A stretch of 64,000 bases of DNA, taken from contig NC_071355.1 of NCBI RefSeq assembly GCF_943734655.1, positions 53,716,949-53,780,948 of the forward strand. The letters run 5' to 3'. The position numbers and the translations under genes were made by a program. Under the pieces are notes generated by a model. It was given only the letters and a program-made list of their open reading frames with translations. It was not told the DNA's origin and did no database searches. Positions 58,587 through 64,000 of the stretch are shown piece after piece (positions within the stretch are counted from its first letter, which is position 1; the number at the start of each line of letters is the position of its first letter). The stretch comes from Sabethes cyaneus. Taxonomy: Eukaryota; Arthropoda; Insecta; Diptera; Culicidae.

Positions 58587-59914
58587 TCAACTCGGTTTTG
58601 GGCCACTCGTTGCCAATTTCCTAGTGGTCTCAGAAGTCGCAAATCGCTTTCGACCTGGTCGAGATATCGTGCACGTTGGGCCCCCCTGTTCCTGGTGCCG
58701 GTGGGGTTGTTGAAGAGGACTATTTTCGTCGCACTGTCGTCCGGCATCCTTACGACGTGTCCGGCCCACCGTAGCCTGCTAACTTTCGCTAGATGTACGA
58801 TGGGAGACTCCCCAAGCAGTGCCTGTAGCTCGTGATTTATACGCCTCCGCCACTCTCCGCTTTCAGTTTGTACTCCGCCAAATATCGTCCGCAGCACTTT
58901 CCGCTCAAACACGGCAAGGGCGCGTATGTCCTCCGTAAGCAGCGTCACGGCTTCAAGTCCATAAAGAACTACCAGTCTAATAATGGTTTTGTACATTGTT
59001 AGCTTCCTGATCGTAGCGTTTAACGAAAGTCAAAGTAGGCCCGATTTCCCGCTTGGATGCGCCGCTGGATCTCCTTACTAGTGTTGTTGTTCGCGGTCAC
59101 CAGCGATCCCAAATACACGAACTCCTCTACCACTTCTAATTCGTCGCCGTCAACGGTTACCGTCCGTGGGAGGCGCGCATTTGTTTCCTTTGAGCATCTT
59201 CCTTTCATATATTTGGTCTTCGACGCATTTATTTTTAGCCCAATTCTCCTAGACTCCGCTTTCAGTCTGGCGTAGATTGCCTCCGCCATCGCAAAGTTCC
59301 TGGGAATGATACCGAAGTCATCTGCAAAGCCTAGAAGTTGGCTACTCTTGGTAAAAATCGTGCCTCTCGTTTCGATTCCCGCTCGTCGGATCACCCCCTC
59401 AAGAGCGATGTTGAACAGCATGCAGGATAAACCGTCACCTTGTCTCAACCCTCGCCGCGTCCTCAAAGGGTCTCGAGAGTGTCCAAGAGATGCGTGCGAA
59501 ACACATCACTCGATCCAATGTAGCTCTGATTAGACGCGTCAGTTTGTCCGGAAAACCGTATTCGTGCATTATCTGCCATAGCTTGTCTCGATCGACTGTA
59601 TCGTATGCTGCTTTGAAATCAATAAAGATATGATGCGTGGGCACGTTGTACTTCCGACATTTCTGCAAGATCTGTCGGATAGTAAAAATTTGGTCCGTAG
59701 TTGCGCGAGCCCCCATGAAACCCGCCTGATAATTCCCTACGAAACCTTGTGCTATCGGTGACAGCCGGCGTAACAGGATCTGGGAGAGTACCTTGTTGGT
59801 GGCGTTTACCAGCGTAATACCACGATAGTTGCAGCAGTCTAGCCGATCGCCCTTTTTGTAGATGGGACAAACCACTCCTTCCATCCATTCCTCCGGTAGC
59901 TTTTCTTCCTCCAT
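58587..59914 (-). pseudogene. Reverse transcriptase and C-terminal domain, 5'-truncated
   Basis: The - strand frame 59435-59914 begins within KLPEEWMEGVVCPIYKKGDRL and includes RGITLVNATNKVLSQILLRR and FIDFKAAYDTVDRDKLW. After a frame break near 59450, 59020-59466 has GLRQGDGLSCMLF, LGFADDFGIIPRN and VDGDELEVVEEFVYLGSLV. 58409-58996 has LIRPVVLYGLE-like text (IRLVVLYGLEAV) and VLRTIFGGVQTE. The N-terminal RT and endonuclease are not on this strand because of the inversion. Confidence 0.88.
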
Positions 59915-60239
59915 TGGTAAACGGCTGGATAATGCGGAATACAGACCCCATAGTGGTCGTTAGCCTCTTATCCAGCAACTCCGATCCCGACCTCCTCGTG
60001 GTACCAGCCGGAATACGAGCAACCTTAGTGGAGATCGGGTAACCAACCCCGGTGGAAACTAAGGTCGTGTACTAACCGGGAAGGAGGTATAGTGAGTCTC
60101 GGCACTATGGCAGCCCCATCGCGAGACTCGGTAGTGTTGCCCTAGAACGGTTACACACCTAAATTAAACTTAAACTAACAACATTCAAGCATATTCGGAG
60201 TGGAATATTCGGCAACGACCTAGGCGACGGAACAAGGAC

Positions 60240-60677
60240 GACGAATGGAGACCGGGACTTGGAACTGCAGATCGCTAAATTTCGCAGGTTGCGAGCGGGT
60301 GCTGATTGAACAGCTGGAACCCCGCAAACTCGGCATCGTAGCTCTGCAGGAAATCTGTCGCAAAGGAGAGAAGGTATAGAAGATCCGTGGCGGAAAGGCC
60401 CAGTTTTACCAGAGCGGTGGCGCTACCAACGAACTGGGAACGGGCTTTGTAGTGCTGGGCGGAATGCAGGATCGCGTGATAGATTGGAAGGCGATCAACG
60501 AGAGAATGTGTGTATTGAGGATAAAGGGCCGTTTCTTCAATTATAGCATCATTAACGTGCACTGCCCGCACGAAGGTAGACGATGAGAAAGAAACGTTCT
60601 ACGCGAGGCTGGAGGCATCGTACGACAGCTGCTCGTCACGGGACATCAAGATCGTCATCGGGGATATGAACGCCCAG
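60240..60677 (+). pseudogene. Endonuclease N-terminal half in the inverted segment
   Basis: + strand translation gives TWNCRSLNFAGCERVLIEQL, IVALQEICRKGEKV, then after a stop FVVLGGMQDRVIDWKAINER, INVHCPHEGR and VIGDMNAQ, ending abruptly at 60677. Matches 2982-3415 (-) of copy 1. One stop and one frameshift are seen. Confidence 0.85.
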
Positions 60678-60697
60678 AATTTATCTTATCGAAAACT

Positions 60698-60770
60698 TAT
60701 CCAATTTAATTCTACTATGTATATTTTATTCACGACAGATACGTATTTCGCCTACGACTTGCAGGCTTCC
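60698..60770 (+). repeat. Half copy of the CGACAGATACGTA foldback MITE
   Basis: TTCACGACAGATACGTATTTCGCCTACGAC matches one arm and core of 30035-30226. The opposite arm is absent. It starts about 20 bp from the inverted junction of the non-LTR element. Confidence 0.6.
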
Positions 60771-63700
60771 TCAGTGTTTTTGAACTCCGAAATTTTCTTC
60801 TTATTTAATTTTAAAATTAGCAAATCCAACGCGTGTTCTTAAAGTTTGTTGCCATATTTTCTACCACAGTCTGAGCCCGCTAGTGCTTAGTGCCAAGTAT
60901 CGTAAAACTAGGATTTATTCATGGAATTGTAAGGAAAGTTCGTAATCGAAAGTTCGTAAGGAACATATAGTTCAGCTTGATCAATCTCATAAAGAAGCGT
61001 TCAACGGTGCTTCAACATATTTTATTCCAATGCTAACAATATTTTTGTTTTAATAAATTCAATTCGAACTTTGAACAATTATTCATGCTTCAAAAAGCTT
61101 GAAGAACGAGCTGGATTTTTGCCGAAATTTAGATCACGTTTGTGGGAAAAAACGCGGGAAAAAATAATTGAAATCCACACATCTAATACCACAATTTAGT
61201 ACAATGTTAGCAGCACCACATACGGCAATAGATCGTACTTGCAGTGTTATTTCTCGTCATTATACTTTCCCTCTGGATATACGTACCACCCACTTTCCCT
61301 TACCGCACCGCACCGCCAACCGGCGGATCCGTTCAGCCGCTCTCAAAGTCGACGGAGCGTTGGATACGTTGTTGGCTGTTGGATACGGTTCTGCGGATCG
61401 TGCGAGCTTTGTGTCCGATTCTCACGGGACATAAAACATATCGTTTTGCCTTTGTTCATACGAACGAACTGCGTACGTGTGTGTGTCTGTGTGTGTATGT
61501 GTGCCAATTCTGCTCAGTCCAGTGAGCATAGCATGAGTGCGAAAAAATAAAATAAACTTTTACTTTACGCTGGCTCATAATGGGAAATATTTAATAGATG
61601 TTTATGCTAATGGAACAGGGTATTTTCGTGCCGTAAATTCGCTCGGAATCATTAGCGGTGGAAAGCGGCAGCCATGAATCGCTAGAGGGTATTGTGGTCA
61701 ACGTTTCGCAGAGAGGGTGAGTTTTTTTTTCGCTGTAATCCGTGGCCTCATGGGATTGTGGAATATGTAGGTCATACACGGTCATATGCAAATAAAGGAA
61801 AAATTTCAAATCGCTTTAGCTGGTGTTTACTCTCGGAGTCGTTTCCTCGAAATTTAATTTCAAAACCGTATTATCTGCGTTACTACCCGGAACGATTATG
61901 TGGTTCACATTATCATGTGTTCTTTTGATTACCTTGGATTCTCTATACTACTTAATACCTGTCCGGTTTAAACGTTTCCAAAGTGGGAGTGCAACGAACC
62001 GCGATATACTTTAGTCCGTTAATAGCAGCTAATAAAGTACCCTACTTGAGTGTACCAATATTTAATCATCCCTGCAGTGGATTAATTGTCCTGCAGAGAA
62101 CAACAACGATCCATCCGCTCGCAGTCTCATCCCTTCTGCCGAAAGGTCGGCCCCAGTTCGCTGAAAGGTGCAATTAATTGTGCTTTTAGACTAAAATTAT
62201 CCCATTTCAAATTTAGCAGAAAAAGGTCACCCCGCTGTCGGTTGGAAATGGCTTTCCTTCGGTCACTGGCCAGATCAAACACCATCCCGAAGAGGAATGA
62301 TTCTGCGACAAACTTTGAATTCAAATAAACCATGCTGTGGGACGTTCCAACGCTTTCCTGTTGTGTCGTCGACAATCCAATTTGGACCGCCGTAACTTCT
62401 TTATCCGTTTGAAGAATTATAATTACTCTCGGCGGGAACTTCTTCGGGCCATCGCATCGCCTGTTTGACGTTGTTAACGCTGCTGCGAAGGCTTATTATT
62501 AGGACGCCCGCTGCTGCTAGACGGAGCCTGCCAGCTAGCTGGGGACACATTTGTTGCCAATAAATCAGACGCTTGGACCATTCCCAGATGATTGTTGGAG
62601 TGTGTATGCGCTGCTGGAATAACCGGGGATGTACGAAGATTAGTTGTGATGTTTTCATTCAAATTTCAAAGCAAGGGCGTACACTCGGAGGTTTCTTATG
62701 TTTGTCAGACAATGTCTGGCGAAAACTATTGTGCCATTAATACAAAGAGTGTCCTATGTCATGACTTTGAACAGATGATTAAGATTGTCTGGCATACGGC
62801 GGTAGCAACCTCACGTTTCGTTGTTATAAATTTGCTTTTCAAACCTTTTCCCTCGTTAAGAAATAACTGTTAATCCGGTTTTTACAATTATTGGAATGGT
62901 TCGGTCGGTCTCGGCATTAGACTAAAACATAGTGGTTTCCCAACGTACGACAGAAACAATACTCTACAGTCACTTGAAAATATAATAGAAGTTGGAAATA
63001 TTGGGAGTACGAAATAAAACACATTTTGAAGTTATATGTTTAGCAAAATAACCCCACAGGATGAAAAACACTGACATGCAACGCTAAACCACCCTGTAGT
63101 AGCGCACTCTGCTGTGCACTGTAGAGTGGCTAGGAAACTAGCATTTTAAGCACTAAATCATACATAAACGACTTGTTTATACTATTTATTTTCAACGTGC
63201 TATACAACTTAACAACAAATCTGTGAGAGTTAATCGCTTGGAACTAACCCCCTCTGCTGAGCAATCTAAGCGTTAATAAAACTCAGGAAAAATGAAATGC
63301 TACCGTGTTTCATACTGATCCCAATAGCAGTGGAATAATCTTTGCATAACTGTAGCCAGTGGTGGAATTGTAAAATTGTATATAATAATATTCAGACTAC
63401 AGACTGGGTTTTGACTGATGCTGTTTTATGTTTATTGTTTCCATATTCTTTCCAGTTTAATACAGAGAAACAAACATGCCTTAAACGACAACATGTAGGG
63501 TTTGTTACTAATTCTCGTCGTAGTAAGTAAAGCCATTCTACTTTTCGTCATTTGTTGGATGGATTTAATTAATACTCCAAAAGTTTTTGTGCTGATTTGA
63601 CTAAAACACACTTACCTTCCGATCCGTGAACTTTGAAATCGCTGAAAAGCGATTATTAAAGCATTTTATTGAAATTACGCAACTGACTTTATTTCTAGAA

Positions 63701-64000
63701 TTCGTCGTACCGTTTTAAAATCCGTCCATCAAAATTTTTCATCGTCCGAACTAAAAATCACAACAATGTTTACGAAGCTAACGCGCATGTATTTGTGTTG
63801 CACGGCATGACAAATGTTATTCTGCAAAATTTCTGCAGGTCAGGCAAGTTTTCCTGGTTGTAGAATAACGACAATGCCTTGCGTGAGTTATTTTCATTTA
63901 TGAATGACGGAAATTAAAACGATAAGTCGACATTTTCTTCTTCGTCGCACGAAAAAACGTAGGAAATTTGGCTGGTAGAACTTCTTTAATGATAAAAAGC
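60771..64000. other. Intronic sequence, nothing recognised
   Basis: Short GT-rich run near 61470-61505 and a CAGTGGTGGAAT phrase near 63358 that could be an isolated hAT-like end. No exon, domain or repeat pair recognised. Confidence 0.5.

Larger units (their letters stand above)
58507..60677 (-). mobile_element. APE-type non-LTR element with inverted 5' part (copy 2, twin-priming structure)
   Basis: Same family as 681-3711. The 3' part (58507-59912) lies on the - strand and ends in a TTC/GAA microsatellite tail. The 5' part (59913-60677) lies on the + strand, from the family's 5' terminus (GGTAAACGGCTGGATAATG) to the endonuclease motif GDMNAQ. Element sequence equivalent to about 1914-2981 of copy 1 is absent between the two parts. 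This is the geometry of twin priming. The RT keeps the FADD box that copy 1 lost. Confidence 0.88.

Overview
This is eukaryotic, AT-rich, intron- and repeat-dominated DNA, most likely from a mosquito and probably a culicine. That attribution is an inference from the abundance and style of the repeats (non-LTR retroelements of several clades, tRNA-like SINEs, hAT-type MITEs, foldback elements, long simple repeats) and from the insect cell-adhesion gene they sit in; the genus is not established.

One host gene is supported. Four short exons on the + strand (6970-7054, 14590-14700, 53638-53841, 53920-54071) join in frame across canonical GT/AG sites. They encode the end of Ig domain 1, all of Ig domain 2 and the start of Ig domain 3 of a Sidestep-family immunoglobulin receptor, a transmembrane axon-guidance and adhesion protein in insects. 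The 5' exons (signal peptide, start of Ig1) and 3' exons (rest of Ig3 onward, membrane anchor) are not seen here. The three complete introns are about 7.5 kb, 38.9 kb and 78 bp. Nearly everything else is mobile or repetitive DNA in or beside these introns.

Layout. 0.6-5.4 kb: two dead copies of one APE-type non-LTR element on the - strand, the second carrying a SINE insertion. 7-14.5 kb (intron): SINE and MITE fragments, purine-rich tracts, a ~145-bp tandem array and a foldback element with a tRNA-like core. 17.5-20.5 kb: decayed R1-clade element. 20.9-23 kb: nested insertions including a MITE with an 8-bp target duplication. 27.1-27.4 kb: a 342-bp near-perfect palindrome. 28.7-30.2 kb: GT and ATGT microsatellites with MITEs. 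31.2-35.6 kb: two 5'-truncated non-LTR elements placed head to head. 36.4-36.9 kb: 189 uninterrupted TAG units. 37.7-39.3 kb: BEL/Pao integrase scrap and a 5'-inverted non-LTR element. 42-53.4 kb: a dense nest of inverted and direct repeats, several sharing a GACGTAGGACTACGTC hairpin, with two hAT MITEs and a 2.4-kb long-TIR element. 56-60.8 kb: MITEs and a second 5'-inverted non-LTR element. 60.8-64 kb: nothing recognised.

No functional new system was found. The most informative signals are structural: two 5'-inverted (twin-priming type) insertions, a 91-bp candidate target duplication, insertions whose target duplications or empty sites are visible in the window, and a recurrent hairpin shared by otherwise different repeats. 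All percentages and boundaries were read by eye.
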